Origin: JBEKTY01 sp049515555
GTDB taxonomy: Bacteria > Planctomycetota > Planctomycetia > Pirellulales > Thermoguttaceae
Direction: 5' to 3'
Assembly (NCBI GenBank): GCA_049515555.1
Contig: JBEKTY010000174.1
Span: 1-21,299, forward strand
DNA: 21,299 nt
A program made the position numbers and the translations under genes. The notes under the pieces were generated by a model. That model saw only the letters and a list, made by a program, of their open reading frames with translations, searched no databases and was not told where the DNA came from. How positions within the stretch are numbered: position 1 is the stretch's first letter; every line of letters begins with the position of its first letter. Positions 1-11,200 of the stretch are shown here, in pieces.

Positions 1-3000
1 GGCTGGGCCCGCTGGCGGCCAATGGCGGGCCGACCGAGACCATGGCCCTCCTCAGCGGCAGTCCGGCCCTGGAGGCCGGCGGGCCCATCACCACCTTGAC
101 CAACGGCATCGACAACCAGGTCGCCCAATTCCAGGTGGATGACGCGGCCTATATCGCCAGCACCGCCCTCAGTTGGCCCATCCAAATCGACGGCGAGCAG
201 ATGACGGTTACCGGCGTCGATCTGGCAAGCAAGACCCTCACGGTGCAGCGGGCCACCGCGGGCAGCGCGGCCGGGCACAACGCCGGCGCCGGCGTGTACT
301 TCGCCTACGATCAGCGCGGCGACGCCGTAACGCCGCCCGTGCCGGACATCGGCGCCTGTCAGACCCCGCCCCCCTCGGCGACCTCGCTGAGCATCTCCGT
401 TCCCCCCAGCGAGCAGGCCGGTTCTACCTTCACCGTCAACATCAAGGCCTATTATGCGCCCGGCAAGATTGCCTGGAACGACCAGGATACCCTCACGCTG
501 ACCAGCAGCGACAAGGAGATGAAGAGCTTGCAGGTGCCGCTGGTCAACGGCCAGGCCTCGCCCAGTATCACGCTGGACAAGGCCATCACCGGGGCCACCT
601 TCACGGTCAGCGACCACGGATCAATGACAACCACCAGCACGCCCTTCAACATCGTCGGGGGGCCGCCGGTATCGGGGACATTGAAGGTGTCTCCCAGCAC
701 GGTTACGGCAGGCAAGTCTGTCACCGTCACCATGAGCGGCGCCAAGGACACTTACGGCAATCCGGCCAGCACCCCCGGTCTATACATCAATCTGGCCGCC
801 AATGACAATCCCAACGAGGGACTGGGGCAAATGCAGTTGACCAACGGCCAGGGCACGGCCAGCGTCACCCTCACCTTGGTGGCACAGAACATCAAGGAGC
901 AGGCGTTTTACAACGGCGGGCTGGCGGGCGGCAAGCTTGTGGCCACCAGCGGCGTCATCACCGTCACGCCCCTGGGGGCGGTCAAATTGGCCGTCAGCTC
1001 GAGCCCCAACGCCGCGGCCGCCAGCCCCCTCAGCGTGACGCTCACGGCCCAGGACCAGTACGGCAACACGGCCACGAACTCAGGCTGGGATGGAAAGGCC
1101 ACCGTCTCTTTCTCGACCAGCAACGGCGAGGCGGTGACGGCCCCGGCCACGGCCCAGTTCAAAGCCGGCGTGGCGACGGCTTCGGTCACGTTCACCCAGG
1201 CCGGCGCGGCCAGCTTCATGCTCAATGTTTCGGCCACGCGCCCGCCGAAACACGGCAGTCCCACGTTGACCGTGTCGGGGTTCGAGTGGCTCACGGTAGG
1301 GCCGGGCGTGGTGGCAAAGTTCATTGTCGTCGGCCCAAGTTTGACGTCCGTGGGCACACCCTTCCCCCTCACCATCACGGCCGAAGATGGCGGGAACAAC
1401 ATCGTCACCACCTACAATGGGTCGCCCCAGTTCAGCGCCACCCCCACGCAAACTGTGCAAAGCGGCGGCACTTCCTGGTCCAACGGCGTGGGCACGGCCT
1501 CACTGACGCTGGAAGCCGCCGGCAGCCCGACCGTCACGGCCTATGTCTTCATCAACGAGATGGTGGGAAACCGCCTCAAACGCGTCAAGGCGCAGGGCAC
1601 CAGCCAGCCCATCAACGTCGGGCCGGATTGGTTTTCCAGCAACGTTCCCGACCCCGGTTTGCAGGCCCTTGCCCGCGAGGACTACTTCGCCAATGGCGGT
1701 TATTTCATCTGGAACTCGCCCGGCGACGCGGGCGGCTCTCTGTCGTACAACAACTGGCTGGGACTGTTCCAGCAGGCGGAAACCGCCAGTACGATCAGCG
1801 CGACGGTGCTGACCTCGTTACAGGCCTTGGCGACCAATGCGCAACTCCTGGGCATCCCGGCCGGCGTCGCCAACCTGGCGAACAAGGTGGCCAATGGCGA
1901 CCCGGCCAACGGCTATTACCATCCGCTTTCGGGCGGCATTGCGCAGAATCAGACGCTGGGCAATTTGAAGGCCGGCGACAGCGCAACCAAACTCAAAAAA
2001 CTGGTCAATAAGTGGTTCCTGGGCGTGGATTATCCCCGCAGCACCACGGGAAACCCCGGCGCTACGACCACGCCGGCCTACAAGTTGGTCAATGCCCCCG
2101 GCGCGGCGAACCCGGTGCCGCTGTGGGGTCCCGACGAGTCGGCCAGCCACGTCAATTACTACGACATACACCAGGTGAGCCTGGCCGATTGCTGGGTGCT
2201 GGCCCCCTTGGCGGCCGTGGCCCAGCAAGACCCGGCCGCTCTGTACAACATGATCACCGACAACGGCAACGGCACCTACACGATCGGATTCTACAACGAG
2301 GGCAAGAAGGTGACCGATTACGTCACGGTCGATACCGAGCTTCCCAACGGCGGGGCGTCCTTCGACTACATCAAGCACGTTGTGCCCGGCGACAATGGCA
2401 TCGCCCAGTTCACGAACCAAACCAGCCAGGTTGCCATCGCCGACCCCGCCCCGGCGGGCGCGCCATACTACTTCTCCGAATTGTGGGCGGCCCTGGTCGA
2501 GAAGGCCTACGCCCAGGAGAATGCCGAAGGCTGGCTGCCCTCCAACGATCCGGGCTCGGACGGTTACGGCGCGGTGGGCGGAATCGGCTACCAGGCCATA
2601 CACTGGATAAGCACCGATTACGCCGGCACCGACAAGATCATTGCAGCATACACGGGCCATGCCGCTACTGGCTACATCCCAGGCACCGGCAGCGGCCAAA
2701 CCGCTGCTGCTACTCTTGGCGGTTACTGGCAGGCCGGACAGCCTGTGGTTCTGGGAACGCCGGATACGGATAATACTGTTCAAACCGGCGTACACGTCGT
2801 CGAGAAGCACGTCTACGCCGTGATTGGCTACGACAGCAGCTCGGGGCAGTTCACGCTCTACAACCCCTGGGGACTCGACGGTGCTGGGTATACCCCCGAC
2901 GGTGAGACATCGGGTGTTTTTTGCTCGGGGGTAATCACGGCCGACTCGTCACAGGTGGTGAGTTACTTCTCATTCGCGGCCAGCGGCTCGGCGGCAGGGC

Positions 3001-3302
3001 TTTCTCACGCGATGGCCAACGTCTCCGGCATTCCGATTGCGGCCGGTCCTTCCGGCGGCAGCCTGGCCGCTCCCGGCGTTGCCCAACGGGCGCTCCTGAC
3101 GCAACTGCCGCAGCCGGCGGCGCCGCTGGCCGCCGCCGCTACCGTGAACCAACTGAAGGCCCTCGACGCGGTGCTGGCCTCCCGCGGCATCGGCGAGGGA
3201 CATCACAAGTCGGCCCTCGAAGGGGATAAGCTCTCGGAGGACCGAATCGACGCCCTCTTCGCCGCCAACGACCTGCCCTTGGCAACCTCCCTAAATCCCT
3301 AA
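1..3302 (+). CDS. Giant exported protein with Ig-like domains and C-terminal calpain-like (C2) peptidase, 5' truncated by window
   Basis: The reading frame is open from base 3, so the ATG at 42 is internal: it falls in a GGPTETM stretch equivalent to GGPTATM in the paralogue downstream, and the true start lies outside the window. The visible part begins with the end of a beta-helix/choice-of-anchor-like domain interrupted by a small beta module (78-322). Several invasin/Ig-like domains follow to about 1620, then a helical region to about 2040. The calpain-like core comes next: Cys at 2190-2192 in LADCWVLA, with a Gln six residues before it as in calpain QGxLGDCW; His at 2808-2810 in KHVYAVIGY; Asn at 2862-2864 in LYNPWG. 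An Ala/Pro-rich tail closes the protein. Family knowledge predicts a papain-fold cysteine endopeptidase. Placement outside the cytoplasm is inferred from the Ig-like and beta-helix parts, since the N-terminus is not visible. Substrate unknown. Confidence 0.88.
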   Translation, partial: LGPLAANGGPTETMALLSGSPALEAGGPITTLTNGIDNQVAQFQVDDAAYIASTALSWPIQIDGEQMTVTGVDLASKTLTVQRATAGSAAGHNAGAGVYFAYDQRGDAVTPPVPDIGACQTPPPSATSLSISVPPSEQAGSTFTVNIKAYYAPGKIAWNDQDTLTLTSSDKEMKSLQVPLVNGQASPSITLDKAITGATFTVSDHGSMTTTSTPFNIVGGPPVSGTLKVSPSTVTAGKSVTVTMSGAKDTYGNPASTPGLYINLAANDNPNEGLGQMQLTNGQGTASVTLTLVAQNIKEQAFYNGGLAGGKLVATSGVITVTPLGAVKLAVSSSPNAAAASPLSVTLTAQDQYGNTATNSGWDGKATVSFSTSNGEAVTAPATAQFKAGVATASVTFTQAGAASFMLNVSATRPPKHGSPTLTVSGFEWLTVGPGVVAKFIVVGPSLTSVGTPFPLTITAEDGGNNIVTTYNGSPQFSATPTQTVQSGGTSWSNGVGTASLTLEAAGSPTVTAYVFINEMVGNRLKRVKAQGTSQPINVGPDWFSSNVPDPGLQALAREDYFANGGYFIWNSPGDAGGSLSYNNWLGLFQQAETASTISATVLTSLQALATNAQLLGIPAGVANLANKVANGDPANGYYHPLSGGIAQNQTLGNLKAGDSATKLKKLVNKWFLGVDYPRSTTGNPGATTTPAYKLVNAPGAANPVPLWGPDESASHVNYYDIHQVSLADCWVLAPLAAVAQQDPAALYNMITDNGNGTYTIGFYNEGKKVTDYVTVDTELPNGGASFDYIKHVVPGDNGIAQFTNQTSQVAIADPAPAGAPYYFSELWAALVEKAYAQENAEGWLPSNDPGSDGYGAVGGIGYQAIHWISTDYAGTDKIIAAYTGHAATGYIPGTGSGQTAAATLGGYWQAGQPVVLGTPDTDNTVQTGVHVVEKHVYAVIGYDSSSGQFTLYNPWGLDGAGYTPDGETSGVFCSGVITADSSQVVSYFSFAASGSAAGLSHAMANVSGIPIAAGPSGGSLAAPGVAQRALLTQLPQPAAPLAAAATVNQLKALDAVLASRGIGEGHHKSALEGDKLSEDRIDALFAANDLPLATSLNP
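78..322 (+). repeat. Small beta module, copy 1 of 4
   Basis: Coding module reading GGPITTL ... IQIDGEQMTVT ... LTVQR ... GHNAG ... YDQRGD. It sits between a SPALEAGG segment and a DIGAC segment, which in ordinary choice-of-anchor domains lie close together, so it looks like an insertion into that domain. Similar modules lie at 4688-4927, 8524-8766 and, more diverged, 11050-11253. Confidence 0.7.
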
Positions 3303-3320
3303 ATCCCCAAGTCCCTAAAT
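3289..3320 (+). repeat. Four tandem 8-bp units, CCCTAAAT type
   Basis: Units CCCTAAAT at 3289 and 3297, CCCCAAGT at 3305 and CCCTAAAT at 3313. The array spans the last codons and TAA stop of the first peptidase gene and runs into the 38-bp gap before the next start. Replication slippage here would change the C-terminus of the upstream protein. Confidence 0.85.
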
Positions 3321-3340
3321 CCCTCTTCGGAGCACCAGCC

Positions 3341-5251
3341 ATGTCTAGCAAATCTGATCTCGGCCGTGGAGTGCGCGGCGGCAGGCGGCTGGGCCGCTCC
3401 ACCGCATACTGGAAGGACAATCGCCGACGGCGGTTGGCCTTCGAGCCGCTGGAGGACCGCCGGCTCCTGTCCAATCTGTTGGTCACCAGTAACGCGGACG
3501 ACGGGTCGGCGGGGACCCTGCGGGTCGCCATCAATCAGGTAAACTCGGACGGCTTTCAGGGCCTCTCGGACAGCATTTACTTCGCCCCCAGCCTGAGCGG
3601 CACTCCCATCATATTGCAGGAGGGTGCGCTCTTTCTGGCGGGCGGCGCCTCGGTGACCATCTGCAACACCAACCTGGTCAACCCCAGCCAGCCGTTGGCG
3701 ATCACCCTGCAAGGCGGCGGGAGCAACCTGTTCGAGGTCGCCAGCGGCGCCAGCTTGACGCTCGACGGGCTCACGCTAGCCGACGGCAATGCCCATAGCG
3801 CCCCTGGCGGCCCCAAAAGAGGCCTTGGCGCCACGAGCGGGGCCAACGGCGGGGCCATCGACAACTCGGGCGCCGTGATCGTCAGCGCGTGCAACTTTTC
3901 GAGCAACAAGGCCTCGGGCCTGGGCGGCGCAATCTACAACGCCGGCACCCTCACCGTGCAATATGCGGCCACGTGCAGCGGCAACACGGCTCAACAGGGC
4001 GGGGCCATTGCCAACGCGGCGGGCGGCACGGCGTCGCTGGCCGGCCAGACCTTCTCAGGTAATTCCGCCACCAGCGGCGCCGGCGGCGCCCTCTACAACT
4101 TGGGCGCGATGACCGTGGCCGGTTGCACCTTGAGCACCAACATCAGCCAGGCCAACGGGGGCGCCGTCTACAACGACGGCACCATGACCCTGACCGGCTC
4201 GACGCTCAACGGCAACAGCAACCAGCCGGCCAGCGGGCAAGGCAACGGGGGCGCCATCTACAACGATTCCGGCGGTAAAATGACGCTGAGCAACTCGACG
4301 CTCTCCGGCAACAGCAACGAGGCGGGCGGCGCGATCTTCAACGGGGGCGCGGTGACGCTCAGCGCCGACACCATCTCCGGCAACTCGGCCCTCTTCGGAG
4401 GCGGCGTCGGCGCCATGGGCTCGCTGACGATGGTCGACACCATCGTGGCCGGCAATACCTTATTGTCCGGGGGCGCCTATCCGGACATCAACGGCACCGT
4501 CGGCGCCGCCAGCGCCGACAACCTCGTGGGCGACGGCACGGGGATGACCGGCATCAGCAATGGCACGGGCGGCAACCAGGTCGGCACGAGCGGCGCCCCG
4601 ATCGATCCGCAATTGTGGCCGCTGGGCAATTACGGCGGCCCCACGGCGACGATGCCTCCGCAGGTGGGCAGCCCGGTGTTGAACGCCGGCGGCCCCATCA
4701 CCACCTTGACCGCGGGCATCGGCCCGACGGACCCGGTGATCCCGGTGGCCAGCCCCGCGGCCGTCGCCAGCACTGCCGCCAGTTGCGGCATCCTCATCGA
4801 CGGCGAGCCGATGACGGTCACCGCCGTCAACCTGACCGCCAACACGCTCACGGTTTCACGCTCCTCTTCGGCCGCCGGCCACTCGCTCGGGGCCGGGGTT
4901 TACTTCGAGTATGACCAGTCGGGCGGAGTGGTCCAGCCGAGCTCTTTGACCATCGGCGCCAAACAGTGGCAGGCGTTGGAGCCGCCGGTCGTGACCGGGC
5001 TGAGTCTGGCCACAGGACCGGTGGGCGGCGGCACCAACGTGTCATTTACCGGCACGAACCTGGTGGGCGCCACGGCCGTGTACTTCGGCAACACGCCGGC
5101 CACGAGTTTTTCCGACAACTACTACGGCCAGCTCACGGCGGTCAGCCCCAAGGGCGCCGGCACGGTGGACGTGACGGTCACCACGGCCAACGGCACCTCG
5201 GCCATTTCGCCGGCCGACCAGTTCTGGGGCTCGCCGGGGCCCAGGCGGTGA
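3341..5251 (+). CDS. N-terminal part of a giant surface protein: PLEDRRLLS motif, beta-helix domain, IPT/TIG domain; ends at a frameshift
   Basis: The start ATG has a GGAG ribosome-binding site 8-9 bases upstream and lies 38 bases after the previous stop, so the two genes may be cotranscribed. A basic N-terminus is followed by FEPLEDRRLLS at residues 34-44, a motif common near the N-termini of exported planctomycete proteins. Next come a parallel beta-helix region with repeated GGAIYN/GGAVYN turns (about 3840-4400), the NYGGP ... SPVLNAGGP choice-of-anchor-like segment, the beta module at 4688-4927, and one full IPT/TIG domain from about 4981 to 5227 ending ADQFW. The frame stops at TGA 5249-5251, just after the start of what should be a second IPT/TIG domain. 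The rest of the protein continues in another frame. I read this as the 5' half of a broken gene of about 8.4 kb, though a genuine shorter protein cannot be excluded. Confidence 0.8.
   Translation: MSSKSDLGRGVRGGRRLGRSTAYWKDNRRRRLAFEPLEDRRLLSNLLVTSNADDGSAGTLRVAINQVNSDGFQGLSDSIYFAPSLSGTPIILQEGALFLAGGASVTICNTNLVNPSQPLAITLQGGGSNLFEVASGASLTLDGLTLADGNAHSAPGGPKRGLGATSGANGGAIDNSGAVIVSACNFSSNKASGLGGAIYNAGTLTVQYAATCSGNTAQQGGAIANAAGGTASLAGQTFSGNSATSGAGGALYNLGAMTVAGCTLSTNISQANGGAVYNDGTMTLTGSTLNGNSNQPASGQGNGGAIYNDSGGKMTLSNSTLSGNSNEAGGAIFNGGAVTLSADTISGNSALFGGGVGAMGSLTMVDTIVAGNTLLSGGAYPDINGTVGAASADNLVGDGTGMTGISNGTGGNQVGTSGAPIDPQLWPLGNYGGPTATMPPQVGSPVLNAGGPITTLTAGIGPTDPVIPVASPAAVASTAASCGILIDGEPMTVTAVNLTANTLTVSRSSSAAGHSLGAGVYFEYDQSGGVVQPSSLTIGAKQWQALEPPVVTGLSLATGPVGGGTNVSFTGTNLVGATAVYFGNTPATSFSDNYYGQLTAVSPKGAGTVDVTVTTANGTSAISPADQFWGSPGPRR
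4688..4927 (+). repeat. Small beta module, copy 2 of 4
   Basis: GGPITTL ... ILIDGEPMTVT ... LTVSR ... GHSLGAG ... YDQSG. It is nearly colinear with the copy at 78-322, and again follows an NYGGP/SPVLNAGG segment. Confidence 0.7.
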
Positions 5252-8200
5252 GCTTCGGCCCGAAGGCGGCCACGGGTTTTTCCGTAAACTCCGTCACCGG
5301 GCAGGTCACGGCCACGAGCCCCGGGGGGACGGGCACCGTGGACGTGCAGGTCACCACGCTCGACGGCACGTCGCCCGCCTCGGCAGCCGACAAGTTCACG
5401 TACGCCGCCGCCACGACGACTACGCAGGTCGTGTCCTCGGCTAGTCCCTCGGTGTACGGCCAGGGGGTGACCTTCACGGCGACGGTCAGCCCGGTTAGCC
5501 CCGGCGCCGGCACGCCCACGGGTACGGTGTCCTTCTACAACGGCAGCGCGATCGCTGCCGACCTGCTCGACACGGAGACACTCAGCGGGGGCACGGCCAC
5601 GAGCGTACCGACTTTTTCGCTGGCCATGGGTAGCCACACCATCACCGCGGTCTACAGCGGCGACGCGAACTACGCCGGCAGCACCGGCACCACGCCGCAA
5701 ACGGTGAACCAGGCCAACACCTCCGTGCAGCTTACGTCGTCGGCTAGTCTCTCGGTGTTCTGCCAGGCGGTGACCTTCACGGCAACCGTCAGCCCGGTTA
5801 GCCCCGGCACCGGCACGCCCACGGGTACGGTGTCCTTCTACGACGGCAGCGCGATCGCTGCCCACCTGCTCGACGTCGAGACACTCAGCGGGGGCACGGC
5901 CACGAGCATACCGATTTCCACGCTGCCGGTGGGCGCGCACACCATCACGGCAGTCTATAGCGGGGATGCGAAGTACGCGACCAGCACCGCTACCACGCCG
6001 CAAACGGTGAACCAGGCCAACACCTCCGTGCAGCTTGCGTCGTCGGCCGATCCCTCGACCGCCGGCCAGTCGGTGACCTTCACGGCGACAGTCAGCCCGG
6101 TTAGCCCCGGCGCCGGCACGCCCGACGGTACAGTGTTCTTCTACGACGGCAGCGCGATCGCTGCCGACCTGCTCGACACGGAGACGCTCAACGGGGGCAC
6201 GGCCACGAGCATACCGATTTCCACGCTGGCGGTGGGCGCGCACACCATCACCGCGGTCTATAGCGGGGATGCGAACCACGCGACCAGCACCGCTACCACG
6301 CCGCAAACGGTGAACCAGGCTATAGCTCCTGCTACTACTACGGCGGTCGCCAGCAGTGTTTCCCCTTCGATGTACGGCCAGGGGGTGGCCTTCACGGTGG
6401 CGGTCAGCCCGGTTAGTGCCGGCGGGGCCACGCCCACCGGTACGGTGTGCTTCTACGACGGCGACGTCAGCCCGGCCGACCTGCTCGATACCGAGACGCT
6501 CAGTTGGGGCACGGCCACGAGCGTACCGACTTTTTCACTGACGGTTGGCAGCCACACCATCACGGCGGTCTATAGCGGCGACGCGAACTACGCCGGCAGC
6601 ACCGGTACCACGCCCCAAATGGTCAACCCGGCCAGCACCTCCGTGCAGCTTGCGTCGTCGGCCAATCCCTCGACCGCCGGCCAGGCGCTGACCTTCACGG
6701 CAACCGTCAGTCCGGCCTTCACGGAGATGGCGGGGGAAACGGTCGAGTTCTACGACAATTACGGCGCCAGCAACCAGGCAGACCTGGGCCCGGGAACACT
6801 CAACGGCAAGGGCCAGGCGAGTCTTTCCGTCGCGACGCTGAGCGTCGGCACGCACAGCGTCACGGCCAGTTACGTCGGCGACGTGAACTACGCCGGCAGC
6901 ACTTCCACTCCGCTGGGCGAGGTGGTCAACGCTCCCGGGCCCGCGACCACGACGCGACTCACGTCGTCCACGAATCCCGCGGCCGCCGGAACGAAGTTGA
7001 TCCTCACGGCGACGGTAACGGCGGCCTCGGGGACGCCCACGGGCAGCGTCGAGTTCTATGATTACTACGGTACGAGCCACCAGGCGGACCTCGGCCCGGG
7101 CAAGGCCGGTGCCCACGGCGTCTGGACCCTCAACACGTCGAGCCTGGGGATTGGCATACACAGCATCACGGCCAGCTACGGCGGCGGGGCGAAATACGCC
7201 GGCAGCACTTCGCCCCCGTTATTCGAGCGGATCAATTGGAAGGTCCGTCCCATGCTGCTCCCGGTTTCAACCACGACCACGCTCACTACGTCGCCCGACG
7301 GCTCGGCGGTGGGCACTCCGGTGACCCTCACGGCGACCGTCACCACCAACTCGGGCAGTTCGAGCGGCATGCAGAACGATACGGTCGAATTCGATGACAA
7401 CGGCACGCCGTTTGACGTGGGATTCCTGAATGCCAGCGGCGCGGCGACCATCTCCTGGTCATTCTCCACGGTCGGCGACCACGTCATCACGGCGGCCTAC
7501 GGGGGCCCCACGAACAACCCCAGCACTTCGCTGCCGGTCGTCCAGGCGGTGGGAACCCTGGTGGTCAACAGCTCGGCCGACACGGCCAATCCCCCGCCGA
7601 AAACGGTGACGCTGCGCTCGGCCGTCATCACGGCCAACGGCCACGCGGCCAGCGGCACCGCCGACACCATCGTCTTCGACATCACCCAGATGAACGGCAG
7701 CGCTATCACGCTCCAAAACGGGGCCTTGGAGCTGACCACAGGCACCGCCGCGGTAACCATCGACGGCGGGCCGTCGGGCGTGACCATCGCCGGCGCCGGA
7801 ACCAACCTGTTCCACGTCCACGCCGGGGCCAGCCTCAACCTGGACTCCCTGACGCTCAGTGGGGGCAACGCTGCCTCGAACGACCAGTCGGCGCCCTTCT
7901 GGGGCAAGTACGGCGGGGCCGTCAACAACGTCGGCACACTGAACGTCTACGCATGCAGCTTCCAAAGCAACACCGCCACGGGCCAGGGCGGCGCCATCTG
8001 CAACACCGGCACCATGACCGTCAGCGCCTCGACCTTCAGCGGCAACCAGCCCGGCGGGGCGAACAGCGGGGGCGCGATCGACAACGACTCCGGCGGCACG
8101 ATGACCGTCAGCACCTCGACCTTCAACAGCAACCAGGCCAATACGGGCGGGGCCATCGTAAACGCCGGCGGCGCCACGGCCACGCTCAGCGCCGACACCA

Positions 8201-11200
8201 TATACGGCAACACGGCCACTACCGGCGGCGGTGTGGGCACGGATGGCACGCTCACCATGGTAGATACCATTGTCGCCAAGAACTCGGCCTCTTCCGGCTC
8301 GGACGTCGAGGGCGCCGTCACCGGCAACAGCACCAATAATCTTATCGGCGACAAAACCGGCCTGTCCGGCATCAGCGACGGCCAGGGCGGCAACCAGATC
8401 GGCACCAGCGCCAGCCCCATCAATCCCGATCTCTGCCCGCTGGGCAATTATGGCGGGAGCACCCAGACCATGCCCCCGCTGTCCGGCAGCCCGGCACGGT
8501 GGACGAGTCAAGGCAAAGCGGCCGGCGGCCCGCTCACCACCCTGTTCGGCAACATCAGCAACCAGGTCGCCCAATTCCAGGTGGCCGACGCGGCGGCCAT
8601 CGCCAGCACCGCCAACTACACCGGCAGCATCCAGATCGGCGGCGAGGTGATAGCGGCCACCGGCGTCAATACGTCGAGCAACATGCTCACGGTTGTCCGC
8701 TCCGCCAGTGCGATCGGCCACAACAAGGGCGACGGCGTGTACTTCGCGTACGACCAGTTGGGCGACGTCATCAAGCCCGGCTCGCTGGCCATCGGCGCCG
8801 TAAATCAACTCGGCTCGATAAAGCTGGCGCCCACCACCGCCACCGAGCCGGCCGGCCAATTCTTTACCATCTCGATCACGGTCCTCGATGCCGCCGGCAA
8901 CACGTGCCTTAACAACAATGGGACCGTGACGTTAACGGCCGGCGGCCAGACGCTTTACGGCATTAAGGTGCAGGCCGGCAAGACCTCCAAGTCCGTGGCG
9001 GATTCGGCCAACCCCAGCATCACCCTGCAAAACGGCGTGGCCACCGTCTCGTTCAACCTGCACAATGCGGGAACGATAGCGCTTGCCGCCCAGCAGGGCT
9101 CGGACCAGGGCAGCACTAGCCTCAGCGTTACGCCGCTGGCGCCGGCCTCGATTACCGTGACCGCCAGCGTGCAAACGCAACAACAGGGCGGGAGCACCAT
9201 CTCTTACAACACCGCCGGCTTGGGTTTCACGCTTACCGTGGCGGCCTTTGACCAGTATAAGAATCCGACTTGTGCGGCCGACCTGCTGGCCGGCACGTAC
9301 AACGTCACGTGCAACGACGGCCAGGTGGTGGGCCAGGCCCCCTTCACCGACGACACGGCCGACCCCGTGCCCATCACCGCGCTCGTCATTCTCGATACGG
9401 CCGATTCCCCGGTCTGGCTTCGCTTCACCGCGTCATACAAGAACGCCACTGGCGGCAATGCGTCTTTCAGCGTTGGCAGCAACCAATTCGCGGTGGTTGG
9501 CGGGGTGGTGGACCATTTCGCGGTCGCCGCTCCCAAATCGGTAACCGTAGGAGTGGCCTTCCCGCTCACCGTCACGCCCCAGGACCGATGGAACAACTCT
9601 ACCACCAATAACGGCAACGGGGGCCAGTTTCAAGTTGCCTTGGACACTACCACCCAGAACACCTGCGTGTGGCCGTCACTTCTGACGTTCAGCCAGGGAG
9701 GCAACTTCAGCGTCACCGTCAACTTCGTGGGCTCCGCCAGCTCGTCCACGAAGATCGCCTCCGATCCGCAAGCTACATGCGTCCGTTACACAGACCCGAT
9801 CAACCTCAAAAGCGCCAGCATCCCCGCCGATTTCAGCAAGAACGTCCCGCTCGTCGACCCGGGCATGCAACAGTTGGCGTACTACTACTACAACCACATG
9901 TACATGGTCAACGAACATCTGACCAATCACGAGCTGAACTACAACTACATGTTGTGGATCTACCAAGGGGCGGAGGCCGAGTTCTCGAAGTTGGGCGAGT
10001 ATGACGCCTCGGGGCTTCCCACCTCGGCCGGGGCGATTGCCATGGAAAAGATCATCTCGGCGGATCTGTCCACGCTGGCATCCCCCGGCGCCGGAAGTTA
10101 TGTGCATCTGCCCACTTACGTACAGTACCTGGCGTCGCAGGTCGCCGCTCCCGACCCTAGTGAGCTGACTTTTCTGCCGTACTACTGCGACCAAGATATC
10201 GCGTTGGGAGTTCCGGTCGCCTACCAGAACGGCACGCCGGTGTTCGGCGATGGCTCTTCTCCCGGGGCGGGGCTTTTCGCGCAGGTTACCGCGCTGGTCG
10301 ACCAGTGGTTCCTGGGGACGATTCTGCCCAACTACTACAACGGCGGGAAGCCCACGGTCTACAAAACCGAGCCCGGCGATACCTTTTACGGGCCGACCGG
10401 AGCGCCGCTATGTACCGACATACATCAAACGCTTGGCGACTGTGGCCTGCTGGCCCCCATCGAAGAGGTGACCTACCGCGATCCCGGCATCATCGAAGGC
10501 CTGTTTGTAAACGGGGCTGCGGGCAACGGCAACGGCACCTACACGATCGGCCTCTACGACGCCCCGCCGACCTCCAACGGACGCGAGCCCGCTCAAATGA
10601 TCTATGTCACCGTCGACAGTGAGATAGCGGATGCCGCCGTCGGCCGGCCACACGGGGTCCTCTGGCCAGCGCTTCTGGAGAAGGCCTTTCAAATGTACGA
10701 GAACGTCGCCCCCGACGGCCGCTATTACGGCTTTACCCATTTCTCCGTGGGGGCCGTAAACTCGTACGACGCGGTCGAGGCCCTGGTAGCGATGACCGGC
10801 CAGCCCGCCGCCGGGGGCAGCATATCGGCCAGCGCGATAGAAACTGCCCTTAAGGCCCCCGAATTCGTCTGCGTCGGCACGCCGGATCACCCGCCGCCTG
10901 ACAGCAGTGATTTCTTGCGGAACCATGAGTACGCGGTGTTGGGGTATACGGCCTCGACCGATCAGCTTCTGTTCGGTAATCCCTGGGGGTGCGGCCCCGT
11001 CTGCTCGCTGAACGGCGAGTTGAAGCCCGATAGCGGTAGCAAGACCGTCAACATCAGCGCCTTTAGCGCGAATGGTGCATCCGAGGTGGCCCCCGAGGGG
11101 TTGGCCAAGAACGAGCTGCTCCTGATCGGCAGCGAGGTGGTCAAAGTCCTCTCGTTCAGCAACAGCTCGATTACCGTCCAGCGCGGCATCGAGGGGGCCA

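Noticed and set aside
4966..5240. Upstream part of the frame open from 4966
   Set aside because: It reads as an Arg/Gly/His-rich shadow of the IPT/TIG domain encoded in the other frame; real coding begins near 5240.
5413..7560. CRISPR-like array
   Set aside because: The period is 303 bp and the units are fully coding without spacers; these are protein-domain repeats.
5122..8859. Long minus-strand open frames (394 and 466 codons)
   Set aside because: They are antisense to clear repeat-domain coding, have Arg/Gly/Val-rich composition with no motif, and follow the period of the plus-strand repeats.
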